The notes under the pieces were generated by a model. The model was not told where the DNA came from. It saw only the letters and a program-made list of their open reading frames with translations, and made no database searches. Positions 34,790 through 45,836 of a stretch of DNA of 64,000 bases are shown here, in pieces (position 1 is the stretch's first letter; every line of letters begins with the position of its first letter). A program made the position numbers and the translations under genes. This stretch comes from Thozetella sp. PMI_491 (Eukaryota; Ascomycota; Sordariomycetes; Chaetosphaeriales; Chaetosphaeriaceae), in NCBI GenBank assembly GCA_021432635.1, contig MU270056.1, forward strand, positions 487,656-551,655, in the 5' to 3' direction.

Positions 34790-35964
34790 TGCAGAGCGGT
34801 GCGGGTATGCTATGCAGGAGGAGGATGCGAAAATGCGGGATGCCGTTCACAAGCAAAGCTAGCGAAGCCAAGGTCGCAGCGGGCAGAGCAGTGGCGAGCA
34901 GGCGAGCAGGGCGCAAACCCAAGCAAATGTCGTCGGTAAGGGTTTGTTGAGTGGCCAAGGGGGGAGGGGGCTCGAAGCGGCTGCTCGAGGGCGGGGAGGA
35001 GCAAACCACCAAAATGCTACGAGATTGACGGCTCCACAATCGGCACGCAATCTTCGACAAACGGTTACAGCTCAGTGGGGCAGGGCGGCGCTGAAGGGCG
35101 ATCAGAAAAAAGAAGGACCGTGTCAGGTAGCACCAATACAGTATATTAAACGTTAGTCCTATGCGATGGCAGGCCCTCTCGAACCGGCGGCAGTGGGTGG
35201 GTGATGGGCGTTGGCCGTAGAGGGAGAAGGGGGGGGGGGGGGGGGGTGACCGTTTGTCGTCTACAGAGAGCATCGGGAGACAAGCTGGGCGAAACAAAAC
35301 CAGTGGTTCCGTCCTGGAGGAGGTGGAGCCCGCCAGAATCACAGCGGGAGGGTTTCCGGGGCGTGGCTTGTGGCCCCTCGCTCCCCTTCCCCGCCTCGTG
35401 TCCGATCTGTGGCTTGTCGATTCTCGGCCGGGAAGAGGCACAGGAGGGGCGCAGAATAGGCGGCATGGAGAAGGAGAAGCCGTTAGAGCCTCGCTCCACC
35501 CCGGGATTGCTCCGCCGAATTTCAGTGGCTACAGCGGGCGGGTCGGCAGGTGCGTCGCTGAGCAGTTGGTAATCGCCAGCACCACAGTGTGGTCGCCCCA
35601 GAAGCTAAATCGAACGACGAAGCTCGGCCGCCGTGCGGTCGAAACCCCAGCGCCGTACAAAACGGCGTCCTCTTTAGCTGCCCCACGCAGCCACGACAGG
35701 AGGCGAGGAGGAGAGGCATCGAGACCCAATACGCCGGGCACTTGCGAAACATTTTCGAACCTCGGCCGCCGGACGGATGAATAGCGCTTTTATTTTCTTG
35801 TAATTTTTATTATTATTATTTTTTGCGGTGTGACATATGGGCGGCCGCTAGGTACTCTGTTTGCCTCCTTTAAGAACCGCCGACTGGCCCGAGCGAGGAA
35901 GGAGCAAGAGGCTTGGAATACATCGTACATCTCGCCAAGCAGTTCAGGCAAAAGGACCATTTTC
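34790..35964. other. Divergent promoter region, APT1 / dioxygenase
   Basis: About 1.2 kb separates the two start codons. It contains a G18 run at 35229-35246, a TTATTATTATT stretch near 35809-35820 and many overlapping spurious frames in GC-rich sequence. No gene seen. Confidence 0.45.
35229..35246. repeat. G18 homopolymer
   Basis: Eighteen consecutive G residues in the shared upstream region of APT1 and the dioxygenase gene, among the longest single-base runs in the window. Confidence 0.9.
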
Positions 35965-37623
35965 ATGTGTGGCAGCTCGCGCACCTTCCGCTCTGCACCG
36001 TTCGTGTCGCTTGGGATCGCCACCGTGGCCGTCTTCTTGTCCTCGCCATACACAGGCAGCGTGGCCACCCTCCAGAGCGTCCGGGCCTCCTTGCTGTCTT
36101 TCTTCTCCCCAGCTCCTCTGCACACCACCACCGCTGCCGGCAGCACCACCCCGAGCGCCGGCTCGTCCTCCAACATGGGCCGCGCCCCGACCTATTTCTT
36201 TAGCCATGGAGGTGTGAGTGACACAGCGTCCAGGTCTCGGCCTTATTTGCATGTGCTAACCTCTTCCCCTGTCCCTCCTCTCTCCGACACAGCCCAGCGT
36301 CCAATATGAGACAAAGCACCCCGCGTACTCTGTCTTGCAGAATATTGGGCGGGAGATCACAGAAAAGGTGAAACCAAAGGCCGTCGTGGTCTTCTCCGCC
36401 CACTGGGAGGCTGGACGGAACTCGATCCAGGTCAACACGGCCGAAAAGACGGATCTGATATACGATTTCTACAACTTTCCTCCGGTACGATGCCCCATTC
36501 GGGGTCCTCAGACATGCCTCAACCATGATCAAGGCAGTTCCTGACTCTTGATGTGGGCAGCATTACTACGAGGCCCAGTACCCCAACCGCGGAGACCCTG
36601 CGCTAGCCGACAAGATCCTCAGCCTCTTGGCCGACGCCGGTATCGAAGCCAAAGGCGTGACGCGGGGGTTGGATCACGGTGTCTGGTCTGGCTTTCATGT
36701 CGGTAAGTGGCGCTTCCCCCCTTGTCGTTGCCACCAGCCCCTCTCCCATCTTTCCCTTTCTCTCCCCTTCTAGGAGAAAGTGCAGCTGCCCTCCCTCCCC
36801 AGCTTGCATCGTGCAGGCTGACCAACCCGCGCCCACACCAGCGTTCGACCCCGAGAAGAATCCACTCAACGTGCCCGTTGTGCAAGTCAGCCTGTATCAC
36901 AATGAAGATCCGAACAAGCATTATGAGCTCGGCCGAGCAGTGTCTACCCTCCGCGACGAGGGAGTCGTGATAATTGGGGCCGGCATGACGGGACGTAAGT
37001 ACCTACTTCCCGGATCCTCCCTGTTCTTTATTGCCTTTCCTGCCAGTTCCTGGGAGCAGCTGTGTGCTTAGCAGAGCTCTTGGCATGAGCTTGGACTCCC
37101 GAGACATGACTGGGATATGGCTCCGGCCTCGTTAGACACTCTTGAAACGTTGATGATTAGCTGAGGATCTTCTAGACAATCTGGTTGATGCTCGATATCA
37201 CTGGGGAGACCCGATCCCCCAGCCGTACATCGTCTCGTTCGACAACGCCCTCAAGGAAGCTGCCGAGGCGCCACCAGCTGAGAGGCAGGCGCGCATGGCG
37301 GAGGTGGCCCAGCGTCCTGATGCCCGCAAATCGCACCCTACAATGGACCACCTGATGCCCATCTACGTCGCGGCGGGCGCTGCGGGCGACGATGTTGGGG
37401 TTCAGACGTATACACACCACGAAAGTACCTTGTACGTATTCCCAGAGTGAGACTGGCCCCTTTCAGCTTGTTAGTTGGCCCACAAGTGCATATATGGACC
37501 GTCGCAGTCCATTGGTACCCAATTCAGTTCTTCAGGCATGTTGCAACCCCGCTTATGGCAATCACTGACTCTGAATATGGCAGCGGATGGGGACAGTATC
37601 GGTTCGGGGGTGTGCCGAGTTGA
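35965..37623 (+). CDS. Class III extradiol ring-cleavage dioxygenase (DODA/LigB-like)
   Basis: Predicted metal-dependent aromatic ring-opening enzyme of the 4,5-DOPA dioxygenase family. Exons: 35965-36213, 36293-36484, 36561-36702, 36842-36994, 37176-37431 and 37584-37623. The enzyme core begins at ATG 36175 (MGRAPTYFFSHGG), giving 273 residues, the normal size. The frame is also open upstream from ATG 35965, which would add 70 residues with a hydrophobic stretch (343 in total). Metal-ligand regions FSHGG, FSAHWEA and GLDHGVWSG are present, as is the family-typical VPVVQVSL segment. The end (FGWGQYRFG) appears only after removing the last intron. The substrate is unknown; catechol- or DOPA-like phenolics are an inference from the family. 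The start codon choice is uncertain. Confidence 0.9.
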
Positions 37624-40564
37624 GTTGGACCACGTCACAGGCCACCACGGCCACCTGCATATTGTGATATAGAATGTTGTAGCACAGAGGAGAGGTCTCG
37701 TGTTGTTATTGTTTTCCACCCTAGGTCCTAGTCCGCGCCTGACCGAGCCTGCGCCTGTGGCTTCCCGGTGATATTGGCGGCGAGGAGTAGCGAGATGTAG
37801 CCCGAGCTCCAAAAGGCAAGTGCTGGTCCAGCCAGGCAGCAAGGGTGATGGGGCCGAGAGATTCGCCCGGCCAGGGCCATGCAAGAGGGGGAAAGGTATA
37901 GGTTGCCGCCTTCTGATTCGTCGGTTGCGGTCCTTTGCACGCATGTTTGCTACCCACAGACACACACGCCAATGCACTGTTCCAAATTCATGGCTTTCCA
38001 TGCTGGCTGATCTCCTGCAGGCTTCCCATTGCGACGCAAGCACAAGCGCCCGCCCCAGGCCCCTCTCCAGAAGCTTCTCGGCGGCCACTCCGCCCCCCCC
38101 CCCCCTTTCCCCCCCCACTCATCCTAGTCTCCCAGGGAATATATGCTGCACCCCGGTGGGACGTACGACGGGAGCCGGCAGGAATGAATGTAACACGATA
38201 AAGACATGACAACTGACCACGGGCCGGACGGCCCAGTCGAGAGGCAAGACGGGAGAAGGAGGAGCGGCAGGAAAGAGAGACGTGACGGGGATAGGGGATG
38301 AATATCGCTTCCCTGTTTGCTTTCAACTTCCCCTCCCCGCCCAACCACGGACGCTCGCGATGCTACCTCCCTCTGCGCCACGATAAAGAGAGGCTTCCTT
38401 CTCTATGCACGAAGGTACTGGCTTCCAAGCAACGGCAGGCCCGGGGCGACAAGCGGCAGAGCACACTGACCGATCCGTGGCGGAGGCAGGTGACCCCCCC
38501 TCTTGCCGCTTAGCAGTTGTGAGTCGACTCTCCCGCGTGCGGACTCTGCAAGCCGCCCTCATGCCGCGCAAATTGCATTTGCAATATCGCAAACTAGCTA
38601 CTCTCCCAACGAGAGCTGCCGTTTCCCTTCACCCCAGGCTGGGCCTTGTCCGCCCTCGCTTCCGGCCCCGACCCGGACCCAGTACCACGGAAACATGCAT
38701 ATCGAGGCCTCAGGGCCACCCATTCGTAGCGAGGCCAATGGCTAGGTAGGTGCTGCAAGACACTCATGTATGTCTTGTCTCTGGGAAGACGGGTCTTCTG
38801 CCCCCCTCCTCCGCCCACTCTTTCCATGCTCACCGAGATCCCAGCCCCAGATAGCGTAGCATGACGGCGGCCACCCGTGGTTGGCTGACCGAGTTGGTCC
38901 AGGGCAGGCACCGACAAGTCATGGCCGGGCAGTGGGAGGCTTCCATAAAAGCCTATGGCTCGGGCCGGGAAGGGGACTCCGGCTTGGCAATCGTCAATTG
39001 TGAGCTGAGCTCGCGGGTATTTGAGCAGTCGACTATCAGTATGCACTTGTGCATGTACAGTACAGTACTGTACTGCATGGGGGTACGAACAAAGCGCCGG
39101 GGTGCATCAAGCGCTCCGTTGCTCCCCCAAAAAGTGCAGCAGCCCTCCTCGCTAGGCCAGGACGGGCCAGGCCCTGCCGATGGATGGGCGAGGGCGACGT
39201 GCGTGGTGGGGAGGAGTGGAATGACGACAACCCTTCCTTCCATCCTCGCCTCCTCCTCGTCGCCTTGGCCGGGCTGCGTACAAAAATGCCAAAAAATGCG
39301 TCTTTTTGTTTTGTGCACATTCGAGCGGCTGGCCCTCCTGTCGGGTCCCGGTGGCGGAGGTCATTTCCCCAACTCGGTTCGCCAGTGGAAATCGCAAGGT
39401 GTGGTGCGGATCGAGCTATGCGAGGGGCGCCGGACGCACTACCCACCGATCCGAGCTCCCCACCTAGCATCGGTGATATTGGAGAGGCGGCGGGCTTGAA
39501 TAGCCGTCGTAGGCGCCCGCCCGGGGAACCGCTTCCGTGTTGGTTTCCTTTTCGGTACGATGCATCGTCTGGCCTGGTCTGGGGAGCCTGGCCACTTAAC
39601 AGAAGGAACGAGGTCACTCACTCCGCTCTTTCCCCCCCCTCCCCTTTTTTAGAGTGTTCATCAACTATCCAGCAACTTAAACGCCACCCCACACACACTC
39701 TCACTACCCTCGCTACCTTCACTACCCTCACAACTCACACTCTCAACTCGCCAGCTCACGCCCCCATCCGCACACCCCACAAAAAATGCAAACAACCAGC
39801 GGGTCGCCCTTCTTGCTTCCCCGGCTCTTTCTAGGCGAAACAAAGGTGCATGGCCACGTAGCCAGGAGCAATCGTTTCGGCGCACCTCCTTTCTGGATTT
39901 GACAGCGGTCGAAGAGCGTCGGAGCCAGCGGGCTGATGAAACATCGAGCGCCGGGGGTCAAAGCAGACGACACAAACATCTAGCGGCTTGCCCCCATCGT
40001 CGCCTTCTTTCTACTATCCATCTGCTTCTAGCCCGCCCCCCGGGTCGATCTTCCTCCCAAACGGCGTGGCCCGTTGTTCGCCTCGCTGTTTCCGGGTCTG
40101 TCTTGGTCCCATCCTGGCAGGGTGGGTACTGCACAGAGCCCAAAACTGGCAGCGCTCATTATCTCGCCCCCCCCCTCCTTCCCGTCGCCGTCGACCACGG
40201 AACCCAGTCTTTCGCTCTGCCTAAGCTACAAAAAAGGACCTGCTTCCTCGTTCGCCGGCGCCTCTTCTCAGCCCGTGCATCCAGCCTCATCTTTGCCTCT
40301 TTCCCTCCACCCTTGGAGTTTCAAGAACCCATCCTATCCGGCCTCACCTCTCGGCTCTGGTCGACCCCTCTCCCCTTCACCCCCCGCGCCCGCCGGAGGT
40401 GTCGGCGTGCCATCTCAACCTGCTTTCTTATGCATCGGCCCCTTCTCAGCCGATCCCACCCCAGCCCGGCGTTTCCTTCTCTTCTTGGTGCGAAATCGCC
40501 GTCTCTCGTGGCCAACAGCGACTTCAAGACGGATTCCGAAATCGAAATCGTCAAATTATACGTC
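37624..40564. other. 2.9-kb gene-free region
   Basis: No supported gene. It contains a C13 run at 38093-38105, an AC/CT-rich stretch at 39685-39790 and long overlapping open frames on both strands typical of GC-rich non-coding DNA. The right-hand kilobase is CT-rich and probably the promoter and leader of the following gene. Its frame stays open from 39899, but the composition before 40565 is not protein-like. Confidence 0.45.
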
Positions 40565-41584
40565 ATGGTACCCCCGCCTCTCGCCAACCTCGCCGCAGAA
40601 GGCATGTACTCGCAACTGGTGTCAGAGGACGCAGACCTCGCCGAGGACCTGCAATCGGCGCAGGAAGGCTCCATGGTGAACTTCATCAAAGCCCTCCTCT
40701 TCAGGCGGGATATACAGGATCAGATTCATCTCGTCGCATGCATGACCGTGAGGGAGTGGGAAGCCGGCCAGCGGGCGCTGCTCTCGGCGAGATGGCTCGC
40801 TGTGTCAAAGAAGTCAGTTACCTTTCCGCCTGCCCTTGCCAGCTATCGCGGAGAACCACTGCACATCGTGGGCGGACACCGCTCACCCGAGAACTATAGT
40901 TGGTCCACCGTGGCCGTATGCCAGATCTGCCTGGACGAGATCACCAGACTGAAGGAGCAACTCATAACAGACTCTAGCGTTCGGGTAAGTTAGGCTGGAG
41001 CGCCTCTGGCGTCACAACCACCCCTTACGGCGCCCTTGAGCGCGGAAGACTTGAGATGCGATGAGGGGGCAGAGCCCGGACAAACAAAGACACCAGCAGA
41101 CACTGACCCGTAGTTTTGCACTTCTAGCTCGTCCAGACGGCACGCCTAGTCAACACCAACGCCATGTACCTCTCACGCAATGCCATGGTTGTGCAGTTCA
41201 ACCACGGCATCTCATTCGCCAAGGAGTTTTTGACCATGGAGGACGACTGCGCCGTCGTGATCCCGCTCCTCGTCCCGGAGAAGTGCTCTCTTTCATGCTG
41301 GGACCGCAACCACCCGTCCAACTCCACAAAGGTGGCATTTTCGCTTTCAAGAGGCTACGTCATGTCGGGGCGCACCGTTCTCAGCCTAGACAGCGAGGAG
41401 CCGCTCCTGTGCTTGGTGTTCAGCATGGCCGCGATGAGTAAGTTTGCCTTACCTCCCTCCCCTACATGGTGGAAGATAGACCTGGAATGCCTCGGGAAAA
41501 CAATAGCTCTAACTAGCACGGGCAGAAGAGGCACAGTACTCGACATTTGAAGTCACGACGCAGCGACCCAAATCCTATGCTTGA
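40565..41584 (+). CDS. Hypothetical protein, 265 residues
   Basis: I do not recognise this family. Three exons (40565-40984, 41128-41437, 41517-41584) with GTAAGT donors join in phase to 265 residues. The product looks globular and soluble, with no signal peptide or membrane segment. It has a helical N-terminal part (LAEDLQSAQEGSMVNFIKAL), a central region with AVCQICLDEITRLKEQL, and a beta-rich C-terminal half (AVVIPLLVPEKCSL, KVAFSLSRGYVMSG). The single CxxC is not enough for a RING finger. The reading frame extends upstream of 40565 without a stop to 39899, so an earlier start cannot be excluded. Confidence 0.7.
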
Positions 41585-43157
41585 GCAGCGGCACAAGCAG
41601 GTAGCCTGGTACGGCTATACGCTTTGCCAATGCCGTGCGCAATCTCTACTTTTATCGTGTCTTTCTCAAGCATTACTCTATTTTGCTCAGGTAGTTTGTA
41701 CGTCAAGTCACCATATGTGATAATTAGGGCGTTTCTTCGCGTATCTAGGCTTGGCCGGATGGGTTGGGTGGGGAAGGGGGGAGGGATACACCTATATTCT
41801 ACTACGGCCATTGGAAGGATGGAGTCGTTGTGCCTTGGAAGGAGGCATGGGACGGAGCACGTGCTATTAGGTTTTGGTGTTACCGTCAGAAAGGGCACAG
41901 GGCTGGGTGTTCGGGTTTTATGATCATGACTAGCATTTGAGATGGGATTCATCCTCCATAGCTTCTTCATAGGGCATTTCCAGTGTGCGTCTTTGTTCCA
42001 TCCCCGCTGTTGCCTACATTGTCCGATTCCCAGTTGCGCGTTGCTCTAGGACTTCAAGCTGTTTTATCCTCCAAGGGGCACTGCTCAAACAAAGCACGAC
42101 AATGAAGGAAGCTAAGTCGGACTGGACAGCGACGGCAGGTTTGGGACAAGAACGTAGCAAGGAGGTCTCGCTGACGCGAGATGAATCGCTGCTCTAGGAC
42201 TGTACTCAGATGAAGATGCCCAGCCAGCTACCGATATGCCATGCACGAGAGCCCTGGTCGTCTTAGTCGTTTCAAGCCTCGGGTGAGACAAGCCCGAGGC
42301 CCAGGCAACTCGATCAACCCGCAGGGGATGCGAGATGGATGACGCACCAATCTCCAATCCGGGCAGCTTTGAGAAACACAGGGCCAATTGGGCCTCGGCT
42401 TCTGGGATTTGAATGGACGAAACGCAAAGCATCGCTCAACAAAAATAGAGACTTACATGCACCTCGCGGCCCCCATTTTCGATCCTCTAGTCGGACAGCT
42501 AGGCGTATGTCGCCCGGAAGCCGCCCCCAGAGCACCACCACCCATGCGGGCCCGATGTGGGGGAGCGCCGGGCCCGTGCCTCTCGGGGCGGCCCGCCTTA
42601 GCCTTAACTAGACCCACTCGCTGTATACGTACTGTAGTACCCTTTTTCACCCGCCGCCTCGGGAGCGTACGACACAGACTGGGGGATATGTAAAAGTCAC
42701 CAACTACCCCGTCCCTGCAAAATCTTGAAGGAGGGGGAAGGGGTTGGAGCGGGTTTCTTGCAGGAAGTAGATCAAAATAGAACTTCAAGCTATGCTAGTA
42801 AGCGCAATGCACATCGTAGTTATCGGCCAGTCGTGATCATCAGATTCGTTAACTTGCATTAAGAAATAGGCTTGCCCATGTAATAGACAAGGTGGTAGTG
42901 TACCTGGGTCCTCCCGGCGGGGTTCATTGCCCGCCTCCTCCGGCCCTTTATGTAGGGCAATCATCAAGCCAGGGCAGACGGCAACGTCCGCCACCAGGCA
43001 CCCTGTATATATAGAGAGATGTATATCGGTACACAAATGCAGGACATGTCAAAGAGAGCCCAGTTGGGCTGGTATCTTCCTAGATCGCGCGCGGCCTCAG
43101 TGAAACGCCATGTCGCTTCTCCCTTGATAAAATTACAGCGCCGGATCTCGTCCGAAA
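41585..43157. other. Convergent intergenic region
   Basis: This is the 3' flank of the hypothetical gene (+) and of the ferric reductase gene (-). Only short frames occur and I recognise no element. Confidence 0.45.
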
Positions 43158-45836
43158 TCACAGCGCATAGTTCTCCGTATGCAAGAAAATCTCCTCGAGC
43201 TGGTCGTCTCCCCAGATCTCCGCCTGCAGCCGGGCGACCGTGTTGGCAACGCCGACACGCATGCTTGGTGGCCCGCACACAAACACAGCTGTCCTTCGTC
43301 CAAGGATGCCTCGCCCGTCGGCACCGCCCGTCGCCCACTCCTTGAGCATGTAGCCTAGGTCGGGACGGCCGTACTCGACACTCCAGCCACCATCGATCTG
43401 GTGCGGTACGGGGAAAGCGAAGCGCATCAGGCTCTTTTGGAAGTCGGTCGGCGTGTTGGGAAAGCCAAAGTCAAAGCCCGACGGCGGCCCGAAGGTGCTG
43501 GTAGGCCGCGGCCGGGACGATGGCGGGACATCGGTGCGCAGATGGGCAAGCTCTGGGGGCCGGATTGGGGGCTCGGTGGAAGGCCCGCCTCCGTCTTCGC
43601 CTTCAGCATCGCTATCGCTCGGCCGGCTATTCTGCTGGCTCGGCCGGCTGCTCTCGGCATCTGAGGCGGCAAGGAATTGGCTATACCGCTTCTTGCCTTC
43701 CGGTGGCGCGTAGTTGAAGTGCGGCGCATCCCGGGTGTGGATGGGTGGGAAATGAAACTCGCTGTCCTTCTGGTTGTCCTTCTGGCTGTCTGAGGTCTGG
43801 CCATCGGAAGATTCACCATGCTGGCCGTCCGAGGAAGCCTGGGGTTCCTTTATCTCCGGCTGTGGTGGCACAGCCCGGTTTGGTGGCGGCCCCGGGGGCG
43901 GTGGGGGGAAAGTATACGGCTGGAGGTGCTTCTGTTGTGGTAGGGCGGTAATGCGATCCTCGTCTTCGGCGCGCAGCTCGCGCTCGCGCTCGGGATCGCC
44001 TTGTGCCTCGGCCATAATGAGAGCTGAGTTGCGCTTGGATGCGATGCCGGCCACAAACCCGTCAAGCCGATCGTGTAACATGTTGGACAGGGCTCGTGGT
44101 GCCCTCTGACCTGCTCCCATGTTTTGCTGGCGCACCGCAGCGGTCACGAAGAACTTGCAGGTAACGCTCTCGGGAGGAGCCGACTCACGGCAGATGCGCA
44201 GCTCCTCGCGGAACCAGTCCATCGCCTCCAGCCGCTTGAGCGCCCAAACGACGACGATCCGCTTCGTAATCGCCTTGCCATCTCGCATCCGCTTGATGAG
44301 ATTGAGTAGCTGCGACATCAACGAGGTGACACCGCTTCCGCCAGCAATCAGAATGCATGTATCGAACGCCGCGAGCTCTCGGCGCATCCCCCCATAAGGG
44401 CCGTCGAGGAAGGCTCGATACGTGTGATAAGGGCCCTTCTCGATCGCAGTTTCCAGGACCTTGCGGGTGAAACCCCCATATGGCCGGAACACGAGGACGC
44501 AATCTCGGAACTGTTCGCCATATTCAGAGGGAAAGTCCTCGCTGCAGAGGGAAGTGATGGTGAAAGGGTGGTTCTCGAAGAGCGAGATGCCCGGCATCCG
44601 CAGGTACACGTACTGCCCAGGCTTCCACCTCATCTGTGTCGGGATGGTGATTTTGATGGCATTCTCGGTCATGATCTGAATGGCGGCCTCGTCGCCAACC
44701 ATAAATGATATCCTCCATGGCTTCAGCCAGTTTAGGTTGAACATGCGAAGGAGGTAGCAAAAGGCGAATATTGCTAGCGTCGCATAGAGATAATCCCACG
44801 AGAGCAGGAAGTTCTTGGTGTGCCAAAAGAGCAGACCGATGTAGGCGAGCCCAACCGGAACGTGCAGCATGACAAAAATCTCGTATGCCTTTCTGCGGAT
44901 GATGGGCAGCGAGGCGACACAGAGCCAGCAAAGCGGCACCAGACATGCGATTCCAGTTCCGTAAATGATTCCGCTGCCCGGAGGGAAGAGAACCCCGAAC
45001 ACGTCCATGCCTCCGTCCTCCCATACCGGCGTAATGTAGAACGGAATGGCGTGAACCAGGGACATGAACAAGCAAAGATACCCCAGCCATCGGTGAAACA
45101 CGTTCAGGCGCTCCGGGCCGATCCCGGTGGCGAGAGCAAGAATATTGGCTTTGGTACTCGTGGCGATGATCCAGGGAGTCATGGCCACGGCGATCATGCC
45201 TGACCGGATGGCCAGCGGCGGGGAGCCGAACCGGATACTCTGCCAGTACAGTGGTTGCTGCAGGAAGCTGTAGATAGTGACGAACGCTAGCGCGAGAAAG
45301 ACGCAGGTCAGGACGGCCAGGGACGAGAATGTGAAGCGCTGTTTCCTCCACACGATGTCTGGGATCGGCCGGTAGAAGACCCACCGAAAGAGTGCCAGAG
45401 TGTCGTTCACAAAGCCGACCGATGAGAAGTGTGCCTTTGGCCGGAACGCCTTCTCCTCGAAAGGCTCGGGGAAGAAATGTCGCCCGTCCACCGCGCCCGT
45501 GGCCAAAGCCGCTGACCTGTCCCAGTCGGGGTCCAGACTGTAAAGATTTCGATGGTGCTCCTCTACCTCTTGCTTGTAGATGGCTTGCCGGATCTTATCT
45601 TGCCAGTAGTGCCAGAACCTCATGAAGCACACCATCCCGACGAGGGCAACTGCAAAGTACGTCCACCCGAGCCCATATTTGCCCGATTGCGACCAGGGAT
45701 CTAGCGTGTTGGCTTGCACTAGGCCCGGAGGGCTGGTGGGCGACAGCGGTATGTTTATGCGCTTCGAAATCTCCCCAATTGTTCTGGTCGCCATGTCTGC
45801 CGCACTCCTGAGTGGGGGTAGAACATGTGAAGCCAT
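43158..45836 (-). CDS. Ferric-chelate reductase-like flavocytochrome with large insertion
   Basis: Membrane oxidoreductase of the FRE/NOX superfamily, predicted to move electrons from NADPH through FAD and two hemes across a membrane to ferric iron or another acceptor. It is a single exon of 892 residues. A membrane segment lies at about 57-75 and the ferric-reductase membrane core at 170-365, with likely heme ligands His249 (HRWLGY), His262, His325 (LHVPVG) and His339. The FAD-binding motif HPFT is at 423-426. The NADPH-binding motifs are GGSGVTS at 499-505 and CGPPSM at 854-859, and the ending is FLHTENYAL. Between the NADPH motifs, residues 570-800 form a Pro/Ser/Asp-rich disordered insertion. 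Iron reduction is the default expectation; a NOX-like role is less likely because the topology and the extra N-terminal segment resemble FRE proteins. Confidence 0.92.
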   Translation of the reverse strand: MASHVLPPLRSAADMATRTIGEISKRINIPLSPTSPPGLVQANTLDPWSQSGKYGLGWTYFAVALVGMVCFMRFWHYWQDKIRQAIYKQEVEEHHRNLYSLDPDWDRSAALATGAVDGRHFFPEPFEEKAFRPKAHFSSVGFVNDTLALFRWVFYRPIPDIVWRKQRFTFSSLAVLTCVFLALAFVTIYSFLQQPLYWQSIRFGSPPLAIRSGMIAVAMTPWIIATSTKANILALATGIGPERLNVFHRWLGYLCLFMSLVHAIPFYITPVWEDGGMDVFGVLFPPGSGIIYGTGIACLVPLCWLCVASLPIIRRKAYEIFVMLHVPVGLAYIGLLFWHTKNFLLSWDYLYATLAIFAFCYLLRMFNLNWLKPWRISFMVGDEAAIQIMTENAIKITIPTQMRWKPGQYVYLRMPGISLFENHPFTITSLCSEDFPSEYGEQFRDCVLVFRPYGGFTRKVLETAIEKGPYHTYRAFLDGPYGGMRRELAAFDTCILIAGGSGVTSLMSQLLNLIKRMRDGKAITKRIVVVWALKRLEAMDWFREELRICRESAPPESVTCKFFVTAAVRQQNMGAGQRAPRALSNMLHDRLDGFVAGIASKRNSALIMAEAQGDPERERELRAEDEDRITALPQQKHLQPYTFPPPPPGPPPNRAVPPQPEIKEPQASSDGQHGESSDGQTSDSQKDNQKDSEFHFPPIHTRDAPHFNYAPPEGKKRYSQFLAASDAESSRPSQQNSRPSDSDAEGEDGGGPSTEPPIRPPELAHLRTDVPPSSRPRPTSTFGPPSGFDFGFPNTPTDFQKSLMRFAFPVPHQIDGGWSVEYGRPDLGYMLKEWATGGADGRGILGRRTAVFVCGPPSMRVGVANTVARLQAEIWGDDQLEEIFLHTENYAL

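Noticed and set aside
35176-35184. B-box-like GGTTCGAGA on the minus strand
   Set aside because: No cloverleaf or A box is present around it; the flanks are G-runs, so it is not a tRNA.
39899-40564. Upstream in-frame extension of the 265-residue protein
   Set aside because: The composition is unlike protein and another frame is equally open. ATG 40565 starts the protein-like part.
44524-45384. 286-codon second minus-strand frame within the ferric reductase gene
   Set aside because: It is an out-of-frame shadow of the ferric reductase coding sequence, which carries all the motifs.
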